The position numbers were made by a program, and so were the translations under genes. From Holothuria scabra (taxonomy: Eukaryota > Echinodermata > Holothuroidea > Aspidochirotida > Holothuriidae): a DNA stretch of 64,000 nucleotides. Shown here piece after piece: positions 1 to 12,800 of the stretch; position 1 is the stretch's first letter, and each line of letters opens with the position of its first letter. The DNA lies in contig CM074193.1 in assembly GCA_037179385.1 (NCBI GenBank), positions 9,259,547 to 9,323,546 on the forward strand, given 5' to 3'. Below the pieces are notes generated by a model, which made no database searches, was not told the origin of the DNA, and saw nothing but the letters and a program-made list of their open reading frames with translations.

Positions 1-26
1 GTACAACCTGTTAAGCTACTGAATTA

Positions 27-741
27 TTTATTAAAAAAGGTCCTTTTATAAAAGGTAAAGATTTTGTTTAACAACCACAGAGGATGCATTTTTTAGCTTT
101 TTAGGGACCAAATAGCTCTAAATTACTCCTTTCTAATGTTTCCAAGTTGTAAAGTAAATTTGTGTGATACATCAGTATATAACAGGAGTCTGGTCTACAC
201 CTTTTCTGAACTATTACCTGAAAGGCAGTTTTCCAAATACCAATTCACTGCCTGCTTTTATGATGATTTGGCAGAGGGCTTCAGAACATGCTTAAAGGAT
301 TGCTGCCTGCTGTAGGCTTGCATTTTGATTTCAAGAGAGGATAAAATGAGGTAATATTAAACAATGATAAAATTATCACACGAATCATTCCAGAACCATT
401 TTCACTTCAGAGAAAAGTCTTCAATATCTAGTATTCCACTAAATATCTTGTATTTCACCAAAAAAATGTCCCCTAAAGATAGCGGTTGGAGAAATGACAT
501 TCAGTGCTCAATTTGTGTACGTTATATACATTCTAACATTTAAGACTACAGTACCTTTTAATCTTCCAATTTTACCATCCTTTACATAATACAGCATGCA
601 CCCAAGATACCTTTCATGATTATAAGAATGTGAAAACATAAATATTGCAGTCCATGGAAATGTCCCTTTCCCTTTGAAGAAAAAAGTTACAAGAATTGTG
701 AAGTTTTTCATTTCAAGAGAAGGGCATTTCCTCTCCTCCTG
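27..741 (-). other. AMD1: AMD1 3' UTR and candidate poly(A) signal
   Basis: No gene is seen below the stop codon. A minus-strand AATAAA lies at 27-32, about 710 bases past the stop. It is a reasonable poly(A) signal, but the true transcript end may fall outside the window. Confidence 0.35.
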
Positions 742-891
742 TCATTTCTTGGCCGTGTCCATCCTCTCCTTGACATAATGTCCAAAAGTCAAGTCGTAAC
801 ATTTAAATTGAGAGTATTGTCGATCTTGTCTCCTGTAATCGTTCAAAAAGGTTTCCTTTAGGGCGCTAAAGCTGGAGCCACATTTTGCAAA
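742..891 (-). CDS. AMD1: AMD1 coding exon 10 with stop codon
   Basis: Encodes residues 278-326, ending ERMDTAKK then TGA at 742-744. [15 protein letters not shown] aligns with the human C-terminal FKRLDCQSAMFNDYNFVF block. The acceptor is ACCTTCCAG. Confidence 0.92.
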   Translation of the reverse strand, partial: FAKCGSSFSALKETFLNDYRRQDRQYSQFKCYDLTFGHYVKERMDTAKK

Positions 892-3800
892 CTGGAAGGT
901 AACAGAAGAATAGAAAAGAAGGTGATTTTAAAGATGTATTCAGATTTTTAACAAGTGTCTCAATTTGAAAAAAAAAACTCAAATCATTTATCACATCTTT
1001 TCAACCCTGAAGCAACTGAAGAAACAGTTCTTTTCTATCTAACTGAATGTCTTAGTTTAAAGAGCAATTTTTTTGTCACAGAATGTTAAGTGGAAACTTT
1101 ACTACAGGTTTCTATATATTTCTTTATAATTCAATTTCCTACTTGTCTTTGAAAAAACTAATAAAGCTGGCATGTCAGAAGATCTTTTCATAGACCTATC
1201 TCCAAATAGCAATTACAATGAATTGTGGGATAGAATTTTGGGTGTACATCAATTCTCACCACAGTAAAATGCCATTGACAAAAATGACAAACACCAAAAC
1301 TCTATCCCACAATTCTTTGTAATTGCTATTTGGGAATAGGTCCATGTTAGACGTAGCATAATACTACACCATATCAGGGGTCCATCAAATGACCTTGTTA
1401 AAACAATTCCTTACAGCAGTGTGCATATCATAAAGTAATAGACCTTACATATAAGATACCCCAATGCAACAAGAATGCCTTCTTTGAAGGTACAAAAAAC
1501 CAACTTAACCAAATGCAAACAACTGATTGGTCAACTAATCGGATATGCGTATTCTTGTACACATGTGGGGCCAATTCTGCTGTTTGCGGAACTGCTACAT
1601 ATATGGTCTACGCAAAGTTCAGTAATGCGACCATGTTTCTTTGTTGTTCTTCCAAATGATGTTAGATGCATAAAGAAAATCGCAATGGCTCTTTAGGGAT
1701 AATGCAAAGTGATTTAGACATTTTGTCTTGAAAGTTCAGCTTGAAACTTTCAAATCTACTTTAATATGCTTCACTTTAAAATACTTTGATGTTTTCAAAG
1801 CACAACATGCATCGGGTACTTTATCGATTAACATAGAACGTCCAAATATTGAGTGCAACAATAACACCTCGTGAAGTATACCTCTTTATGCAAATCTGAA
1901 TTGGGAACAGGGGCATATTCCCGTATAAAAATACTTTATAAAGAGAAGTGTATCTACAAACCTAGTATATCTGGCTTCCTCATGAAAAAGGGGATAACTT
2001 ACTGAGAAGAATCAAAATGCAAATTGCAAAAGAAGAAAAAATATGAGTCCATGAAAAATTTGGGCCATACAGTAGCAACGAAACATAACTGAGAGTTTTT
2101 AAAAACAACACCTGAAAACTTTTTTTATTTTTTTTTGAAAAACATGAATTAGAAACTATTTCTACTTACACTATTGGCAAAAAGTGTCATAACAAATTTT
2201 CCAGGTTTGAAGGTCTTTATGATTTTCTGCACCAAATCTGAATAGTTATCCTGAAAAATTGATACATTCTGGAAATGTTAAAATTCAAGTTCAGAATCAA
2301 ACGATGGACATTTCAGTAATTGCTGTTTTTTATCCACCCTACAAGAGGTATTCCAAAAACTTTAAAGAGGGAACCCTTCTGCCATTTTGCAAGATGCTCT
2401 CCACAAGCAGTTGAGCACACAAAACAAATCTAGTGCCCCACAATGGGAAAAATTTTGTGGGCACTGATAGATTAAAGGCCTGCGTACACTGGACACATTT
2501 CAGGACATATGTGTCACAACATGTTTCCAACACAACTGGCCACAAACATTTTGCCACTGTGTACACTACACACATGTTGTGGACACAAATTGTGACACAT
2601 GTTGCATCACAAGTTGCTGCCTGTGTTTGCTCTGTACACACTGGCAACAATTTTAGACACAAGGTGTTTTTAACTATATGTGGCAACACATGAGTGCTGA
2701 AATGAGTACAGTGTACACAGGGCAGGGCTTTAGTCAGAAGGTAAGATATTGAGGTGTAAATTTATAACAAACAAACCGAAAATGCAAGAAATCTGTACAC
2801 ACAGACTTGCAGGTACTTGTGTTCATGCTTCAAAAGAATACACGGTATTCAAACCCAGACACTATCAGGTGTTTTAACAACATGTTGTGACACATGAGTG
2901 CTGCAATGAGTCAAGTGTTCACAGGGCTTTAACAAGAAGATTAGAAATTGAGATGCAAACTTCCAACAAACCAAACCAAACCTACATGAAATATGTACAA
3001 ACAGTTTTGCAGGTGCTTGCTTTCATGCTACAAAAGAATACACTGTATTCAAACCCAGACACTATAAGGTGTTTTAACAACACTTTGTGACACATGAGCG
3101 CTAAAATGAATCCAGTGTACAATGGGCTTTAGCAAGAAGATGAGAAATTGAGGTGTAAATTTCCAACAAACCAAACCAAACCAACAACAAATATGTGCAC
3201 ACAATTTTCCAGGTACTTATGTTCATAATTCAAAAGAAAACACTGTATTCAAACTCTGAATTCTAACAGGGTTAGAATGCTATGCACTGATGCTTATGCC
3301 AAATTTGTACTGGTATTTTCAAACAGAAATTACATTTGTACTTAAGCAACAGACTTTCATTATTCTGCACAAATGTTCCATATGTAAGTACCCCTTTACC
3401 CTTCCAATGTAATAGCATCCTACAGTATATCTTTTGTGGAAAGTTTAATCTTGCTAAAATGATTGGGTAATTTACAATTTATGGTAAACAATTTGGAAAC
3501 TTTCATGAAAAATGACCAGCTCAGTTTTATTGAACCAAAAGTGTGAAGCATGTCATTGCTTTCTTTTACACATGTTTACCTTAATCCATGATCCCCTGTG
3601 GGCTTGGTGATGTGAAATATATCCACAGTTTTCCTTTAACTATTACAGATAGATAAAATGGATGATTTGAATTACATTTGAAACCTAACCTGTACTTGAA
3701 TCATACTTGTGACTGTATTGAATCTTATGTTTCTAATCTAACTGACACTATATAACACATTCATGTTGGTATGTAGTTAAATCTCATCTAATTAAATGAC

Positions 3801-6800
3801 TACTCTTTACATATTGTAGTATTGTCTGAAATGTGACAGAATCATCTTCATATTAAGCAAAAAACAGCAGCCCTGTGGTCATTTTGACAAGCCTCATTTC
3901 AGTTTGGTCTAGAGATCTTCTGTTTATTTTTTTAGCAAGTCTGGGACTAACATTCATAATAAAGAATGAACATAACTTATCATTCACACATTTAAACTTT
4001 CCTCTTTAAACTCCACTATGACGACAGTTGCTTTAGAACTCTATTAACCACTCTAACCACTCTATTAACTGTCGAATCAAGCTTTTGCATAGAGACCCTG
4101 AATTGGTATGATTTTCCAAATGCAGTTGGAAGTTACCCAAGCATAAGAAAAGATAATGAAATCACTTGTTCTGCTTGTTGAAGCAAACACTCTTCCTGCT
4201 AACTGATGGGAGAAAGCAGGTGATTACAGGGGACTATTTTAGATTAATCACAGTGTGTGAACTTCAAAACACTTGTCAACCTCTTGTGCAAGATGTTGCA
4301 GATAATGAGACAACTAACTGACTTACCATTTCAACATTGCTCTCAAAGCTGACATACGAGAACTTTTCTTCAGGGGTGACATGGATGGTCATGTAACCAT
4401 TCTACAAAAATTAAATATATTAAAACAAAATAATTATACATACATTTAATTTCAAAATTAAGTTTACACAGTTGTTAAGGTTAAAAACAATTTTTTCAGA
4501 GAGGGGATGACCATAATACTGAACCTTTGCTTTATATAGTGAAAGAATGTAAACTGTTGTCATGCAAGAAAGCCGACCACTCAGGCACACAAAAATGAAA
4601 AGCAGACAGACTTGAGGGGACTCTTTATGATTTAAAGACTTCAGTTCTATCTAGGATAAATATTTCAAACCAGCTATATGGTGACAGTAGTAGATCAACT
4701 CTTTATGCTTGTTGGCATACAGTATAGTAAAAACCATGATCACAAATGTCTCTCAAAAAACAGGACATCACATTTCCATGGCCTGGTGGTTGCATCCAAT
4801 TTGTTACTTTTCTATGATACCCCTCCAGGGTACTCATATGGAGATCAGCTCAACCTTAAATCTAAGAATATACCAGTGTGCCAGTAAATTTACTTACATT
4901 TGGTAAAAGTCCATTCATGGAATATCCACAAGGTTCAAAAAGCTTCTCATGAATCTTTGCTTCTGGTAAAATATCAGCTATTCCAGATTTCTGAAAGATC
5001 ACAAAAAAACTTTCAGATCAATTTTTTTGGGGGAAATAGGAACAGTATAGAAAAACACATCTAGCTCATTTCTTTGAAAGCTGTCCTTCTTAATAGACAA
5101 ATCTGGCCAACAAGTAGTGACAAGAAATTGCTGCAGTCCATCAGCCTTTACTTATCATGTTGATTAATACTACAGACGGGGGCAAACAACCCAAAACCAC
5201 TTACAAAGCAGATAAATTTCAGATTATGAACTGAAAACAAATATTCATGGTACAGATGGATAGAAGAAATGAGATGACGGACCCCAGGAATGGCTAACAA
5301 ATCTCTCTATTACTTACTGCAGTGACCAGATTTTTGTATACACAATAATTGAACTGATCTACTTTTGTGACAGGTTTAACACCTTTCTCTATCTATTTAT
5401 TTTCTGATTTTTTTAAATCATAATTTATCTCAAACTTTATGATAAATGCTCATTATTTATCAAATTCTACTTCATTGAAAATTTCTTTGCATTTCTTTTA
5501 CCTTAGTAACATCTTTGCCATCCTTTGTTTCTGTATTTTGAAAAAAATTCATCACAGATGGATCCAGTTCTGTCATTAAAATGTGTGTCAGTGTCAAGGT
5601 AAAATGCATGAAGTAGAACCTTGCTATTTTCAAGAAATTCTTTTCCTGCCACACTATGATCAGGTATCTTTTCAAAAAGCACCAGAAACTAGTTTTGATT
5701 CCCTCATTTTGCTGAGTTATACATTAGTTTAGAGGGCACCGGCAGTTTTTCCTAAACTTGTTTCCAAACGACAGCTTCATTTCACTAATATCTTATTTCT
5801 CTTCCAAGTACACATCATGATATTTCATACTTTTTGCAGATTCAAGGTAAATCAAAGAGTATTAAAATCCTTATAAACTTCACCATTCAGTGAGAACAAT
5901 ATTGTAAAATATCCCATGAAGTACTAAAAAAGAATTAGAGCTACTCTTCAACCTAATACACATCCTAATCTCGGCATAGCTATCAAGTAATCTTAGATAC
6001 TGTCAAATAATGAAGAAAACTGTCTAAAGAATGGTAAGAGATATTCAAATAAATCCAACAGATTTTTCACAAGGTGATCTTAATCCATAAATTTCACCAA
6101 GTACAACACCTAGTTTAATTACATACCTCAAAGCAAGGATATGAAACTAATTTGTAAACCTAAAAGTATGGTTATCCTGCCTTTCCATCAGCTCTTAAAC
6201 CCTCTGTCAAATTCCGTTACAAGTTCTCCTTCTCTCCCACAGTTAAAGCCATATTTAAAGACTCATTTTTTCGAGTTGGCCTTTCGCTACAGTTATGCAT
6301 TGCTGCTGAATACTTTGTAGATTTTGGGGCTCTATAGTTCTACTCCATTTATATTTTATTATTATTGTTACTAGCTGGATGCCCTTCCCCCCCACACTTA
6401 ACCTATGATTTCTACAAATTCTTGTTTGAAAGTGTGTTTAAAACTGAACTTAAACAGGAACCCTTTTCCAAATTTATTCCTTTATCTCGCTGTCACTAAG
6501 TTACACATCCGTGTTGGTGTGCATTTTTTATCAAATCTATCAAACCAACCAACTACAACATTTTTTTTAAGATCTATTTGCCTCCAGCCTGGGATTGCTA
6601 ATAAAGCACGGTAAAGTTTTAATTATTTAATTAAACGTCTTGCTACATTTTATCAGTGTATATTTTGACAACAAATCCAAAAATTTGAAACAAAATGATA
6701 TAAAAGGATATCTCTAATGTTTGGTCTGGTTGCTGGACAGTATTGTTTCTGTCAAGAGTATACATGTACCTGTGAACAAGAAAACAGAAAATAAAGGTGA

Positions 6801-9800
6801 TTTAACTGGTACTTATTTTTAATGATTTCTCCTTCCTGAAAACATTTGGTTTTTTAGAAAGCCCCTTTTAGAGATCAGGAGTTATCTAAAGGATCAGGAG
6901 TTATCTAGAGGATGGTCACCATTGGCACAATATCCATCATTCCCAAAAAACTAAATAAACTGCATTTTCTGCAACAATGTGTCATCTACCAGGACCAAAA
7001 AAGGTAATTCTGTTCAAAAACCCACTAAAAAAATTGTGAGTCCTTTCTCCTTTCCCTTCTATCTTTGGGCTCAAAATGCTGTAGCTACCCGAAAATTCAG
7101 CCACAACAACAAGAGAGACAATAATTTAAGGGAAATGAGAAACTCTACAGCAGGTCTTACATTTTAGATTTTCCAGGTGTGCTACAAATCACACTCCCAA
7201 ATAAATCATGAAGAGTGGTAGGTGTACTTTTTTCAAAACTAGAGCAGTGATGCTGCAGAATCGCAGTAATTTGTAGATGTTAAGGAGACAACGTTTCCAT
7301 ATTGTTGTTGATGATATTTGATGTTAATGCAGTCCTCCTTTTGGGGCATTGCATTTTAAAGATCACCCATCTACTGTTAATATCCTGATGCATTCATGCT
7401 AAAAAATGATCAAATTCATAGAGAACAATTTTTACAATAATACTGTAACACTAAGCGAGGTACACCATACTGAAACTTAGTGAGCAGAAATAATTAACCA
7501 GATGTGCAGATCAGTCAGTGACATCTTCTAATAAATCCAACAGTCCAATGACAGCTGTTTTCCTTCTGCATTCCACACTACTTTCTCTAAAATCACTCTT
7601 CCTAATGCTATTTTCACAGTCTCATTCAAATATTTTGGTATTTCACAACTTCTGAAGGAGCGAGAGCTATTTCTCAGCTGATATTTTGAGTGTTTGCATG
7701 GTTACACTGTATGACAAGTGGGTAGAAAAACACCCACTCAATACAGTATGTTACAGGTCCTCAAATGCACTTAAATCAACTGCTGAGGGATCAACTTTTT
7801 CATCACAACTTAAAGATACTTTTATCATGCCTCCCAGACACACTTTGTGCACTACAATGTAACTTCATAAATTGTAAATAAAGCTTGTCGAGCCACGATA
7901 CAAAAGAACGGCTACCAAACTGCTTTACTGTTGGTTGTATCCAACTCTCTGGGAGCTTAATCCTCTCAAGATAACTTCTTGGGAAATATCTGCTTACAGA
8001 GCCTTTGTCTATGGTCAGACTAAGCAAGATTATCTTATAGTTACTTGGTGCTTGATTTAGCAAAGGTGTGATACCAAGCCTCTAACATATGAAAGTTTAA
8101 CTGCAAAATGTAAACATTCTCAGTCAGTAGGTATCTGTGCCTAGCAACCAAAGTGCTGTGTGCAAAGAAAATTAAAATTTCCATAATAACTGAAGAGTTT
8201 AACCATAAACTTTGCAAAAATAACTTAGCAACCATCACTTTTTTACTGTGAAAATGCAATGTCATCTGCCTCCTGGCCAAAGAGCATGCTCTCAAATTCT
8301 CAAAGACATTGACTACTGATCAAGTCACATTACCTTGCTCTAAAGAAATTTCATCCACTGGCTAGTATGACAATATCTGAATACATGTTATGTATTGAGA
8401 TAAAAATAAAAAACTTAATCAGATTTACCAGAGTTCACATTCTTTACTAAGGTATGCAAAAACTGCACTCATCATAGTGATTTGAGGCAAATGGTGCCAT
8501 ATTGCACTTGAATGTCTAAAAGTTCAATGTCCTAAAGCAGCTTCAAAACCTTCCTGTACTGGCACTGATGATTTCAAAGTATTCAGATAGCAGGACTGAC
8601 AATCCTGAAAAATAAAACTTGGGAAAATTCTCTGTCTGAAAAGCTGCTCAGATCTACACCAAAATTAATTCCTAAATTACAAAATTTTCTTTGAGGTTCA
8701 ACGTAGGGGAAAAAAAAATGGTAGATTCTTACGAACATTTTCACTTGAAGTTTTAGATGAACATTAAAACCACTAACATGGGTAAGGACTTGTTTGAACA
8801 ATTTGATGTACAGGTTTGTATTCATTATTCACGGAAAATGTCTGATGCAAGTTGCATTTTTTACTCACCAACAATCGCCATTCATTCTTCCCAAGACATA
8901 TGCAGCTCCACCTGTGAAAACAGAAAATAAGAAACTGCACAGTACTCATGGAAACTAAGTAATAATAGCAACATTTAAATTGCACTTCACACAGAGACAA
9001 ATTTGAATTTTAATTCATAAACACTTCTACCGACGACTAAAAGCATTAAAGACAACTACTTCAAATAGCATGTTATAGTCCAACAGAGAAAGTGGATTTT
9101 TCGACACCTGTGAATTTTGCACATGTTATTTCTTGATTGATTTGTATAGTTTGAAAGATCCTCCATCATCTGCTGGGTGACATAGTGCCAACCTTGAGCA
9201 TCTTGAGAAAGTCAAGATCGCATCCAAAATGGCTGCCATTACATATTTCCCCCCATAAATGAAGTTTTTATTCAACCATGACTGGTAATTTTGTTGTCTA
9301 TTGGTATGGTTTGGGGTTCAAGCTATCCATTCAAACCAATTGCAGATGTTTTGGGAATCACATGAAAACAGATCTAACTAAAAGAATAAATACAAAAAAA
9401 ATACATTACAAATTTGCCCCCCATAAACAAAGTTTTTATTCAACCATTACTGGTTATTTTGCTGTCTATTGGTATGTTTTGGGGTTCAATCTATCCATTC
9501 ACGCCACTTGCAGATGCTTCAGGAATCACATGACAACAGATCCAACTAAAAGAATCAATCCAAAAGAAAATAGGTACCAAATGTCCAGGTTCATCAAATA
9601 TTCTACCAGACTTGAAGGAGCTTCTGAATCATTGATAGTTAGAAGGGATTTAACTACATACCAACATGAATGTGTAGTGTGAGCGAGATAACAGTAATGT
9701 TGAAAGAAAGTTTCAAATATGGTTTAAGTCTTCATATTTAGTCCCATCATAATATACAAGCAATACCATGGGCAAACTCTACAACTACCAGGTCACAGAT

Positions 9801-12800
9801 AACATTTTCAACCATTCAAAGGTCTGCATGAATAAGTTAAATGCAGATTTTACATTTCACTGTGTATTGAACAATTCTGTATATTAGACAAACATCACAG
9901 GATTTTAGAAAGAACATTCCACACATGCCGTTATAATTTATTCTGATCAGTCTCTGAAAACCATGAATGTTAATTCTGGTGTTTATTGGTCATTTGATCA
10001 ATAGTAGTTTAAACCACATGGCATTTCAGAAGACCACCCCCAAATTATAAACATAGTGGTTAAAGGAACCATGAGAAACAGTCTGAGAGTATTTGTCAAT
10101 GTTACAGATAGCAAATCAATAATCTTTCTTGATGGCCTAAAGCTCTATACAAATGTTAACAATAAAAAGGGATTTACAAGCTTTTTGAAATTACATTAAT
10201 AGTAAGATCAGGTGGTTTGACAAACAGTAGCTGTGCATATGGATTCTGATGACCTGACTTTTCCTCCATCACTTCAACAAACAATAGGGTTCAACCTTTC
10301 AACTAACAATTCCGCATACCAAATATGCAAATATCCATTGTTTAGAATGGATTTAGAAGCTGAGTAAATTAGCATATCATTTTGTAAACAAAAATACTTT
10401 CGGATCTACATTAAGATATATCAAAATGTGCAATAGCTACTGTACATCCAAAGAGCTTTGGCACTATTTTAAGTCTTAATATCAACCCACAAAAATTCGT
10501 TACTTGCACCCCACTTCTTTATAAAACATATATCCTGAGCCACAGCTGTATGTCGTATCTTTCCTAAATCTACAGTCTTGATAACTTTATGACATCATAG
10601 ATGACAGCACTGATCACAATTTGACTAATTTTTATCAAGATTGATACTTACAGTCAAACAGTTTGTCCAAATGTTCAACTTCTCTTTGAAAATCTTTGTA
10701 TGGTGTGCTCTGGAGGTCAGGTCTCAAGAAGTTTTTTCTTGAATAGAAAATGTCCTTGAAAGAAAAGGAAAAAAGTGTGGGTCATGGTTCCATCTCAATA
10801 ACAATAACTACAAATAACAACAACAGCAAGAGCAACAACAACAGGAGTGTAACGATGTAAAGATGACACTGTAAGAAGGGGAGTAATGAGCGCTGTAGTA
10901 GTTATCCAGGATACTTCTAAAATTTCTGCACGGGGATTTTACTGTTCTTTCATTAACATTTAATGTTATTTCAAATGCATTTACCACAGCATCAGTCCCT
11001 AAAAATACAAACATAGCAACTTTTTAGACTAGGTTAGTTAGACGGAGTTTTACAGACCAGTTTCCAACCAACTGGTTCAGGTTGAGTCAACCATGGCCTT
11101 TTTTCCAGTTGTGGCTCACTGGCTTGTTTTCCCTACTCCACTGCTTAATGCTGAGCACCAAGCACAATTGGCAAAAGATTCCATTTTTGAAGTCTTTGGT
11201 ATGACCTCGCCAGGACTCGAACTGTGTTTGCCCTGAAAATATTGCGAGAAGCCCTATTTTGCCCTGTCCTGGGCATACTAGTGGCTTTAAAATGGAATCT
11301 ACTGCTGTTGTGCATGATGCTCCGTATAAGCAATAGAGTAGAGATAAACCCACAACTGGAAAACAAAAAGCTGTGGGTATCGCAAGATTAAATAACTTAT
11401 AACCTGGTTTAATCTTGCGATGCCCACAGTTTTTTTTTTTTGTTTTCCCTGTTACACCTAACCTTATGATGTAGTTAGTTACATGGAGTTTTACTGCCCT
11501 GTTTCCAACCCATTGGTTCACGTTGAGCCGGCCACAGCCTTTTTTCCAGTTGTGGCTTACTGGCTTGTTTTCTCTACTCCATTGCTTATGCGGAGCATCA
11601 CACACAATGGCAGCAGGTTTTATTTTTAGAGTCTTTGGTAAGACTTGACCTGGGAACTGAATCCAGGCCTTCCTTTTGAAAGGCAGATGACCTTATTATG
11701 TAGTGTAATGCCAGACATCTGCCTTATATCAGTTTCAGCTGATACTGCACACATACATAACAGTACTGCAGGTGTGGATGTTTATTCACTGATCAGGCTA
11801 ACAAAAGAACTAGCCTCATAACACTTGCAGGTGATACAAGATACTTTAAATGTCCAGTCAACCTTTTTTAAATAGTTGTTTAATACAAATTACAGCATAA
11901 ATGGGATTAAACTTTGGTATTCAGTTTCATTTTGGGTGACAGTAAAATGCTACTGATGAAAAAGATACACCCCTTAACTTAATCCCATAATACTTTTTAA
12001 AATTGAAAAGGGGGCCTTTTGTATAAAAGGGTCATTTTAAGGCTGTGAAGATTAACAAACCTCTTTTCAGGAAAATAACACATTCCCCACACCCCCCAAA
12101 AAAAAAAAAAAAGATTACAAACATCAATGCAAACACCAAATTGAAGGCATAGTTATTTTGAAGTAGCTCTATTTATGCAGCCAAAAATTTGAACATCACT
12201 CAAACAAGCTTTTCACTGACATTTAATTATGCTCGCTTTATTTTTAGAAGAGCCCATTTTTTCAAAATTTTTAACAAAAGTTACTGTACCTCTACTTCAA
12301 AGTGACAATACTTTTTAGCTAAATGGAAAAGGTCATCCAGAGCTTCCAATAAGAGAGTTGTGCCACATGTTTTGAGAATAAATCGGTAGGTGCTCACGAA
12401 CATGCTACTCTCACTGAAATAAAGAACAGCACTATGCAGGATAATTAAGTCAAATAAATGTCACTCATTTCAATAACATCGAGAATTATTTATTACTCTC
12501 TCCATGAAATTTGTTTGCAGGGTTGTTGTCTTAGCATGCATATAAATACGGTAGAGCTAATAAAATTCTGTCAGTTCAGTTAATCAGCTGAACCATAACA
12601 TTTCAAATATTGAATAGGTACATCATTTGTGCACTTTTGGATTTTGACTTCAAATGATTTGCTATTTTTCTCTTCGAAAAGAGGGTAAAAAGATGAAATT
12701 AAAAAAAGATGAAATTTTGACTAATATTCCAATATTAAATGATTATTAGAAATTTGCCCATTGGTTTTATAATATGTAAATTAATATGTAAATGCAATGT

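Noticed and set aside
9278..9682. 134-residue plus-strand ORF with internal repeat
   Set aside because: Produced by the 168-bp DNA duplication; no motif, and it lies in an AMD1 intron.
11087..11605. 172-residue minus-strand ORF
   Set aside because: Spans the duplicated block and hairpin; its ends repeat the same peptide because the DNA is repeated.
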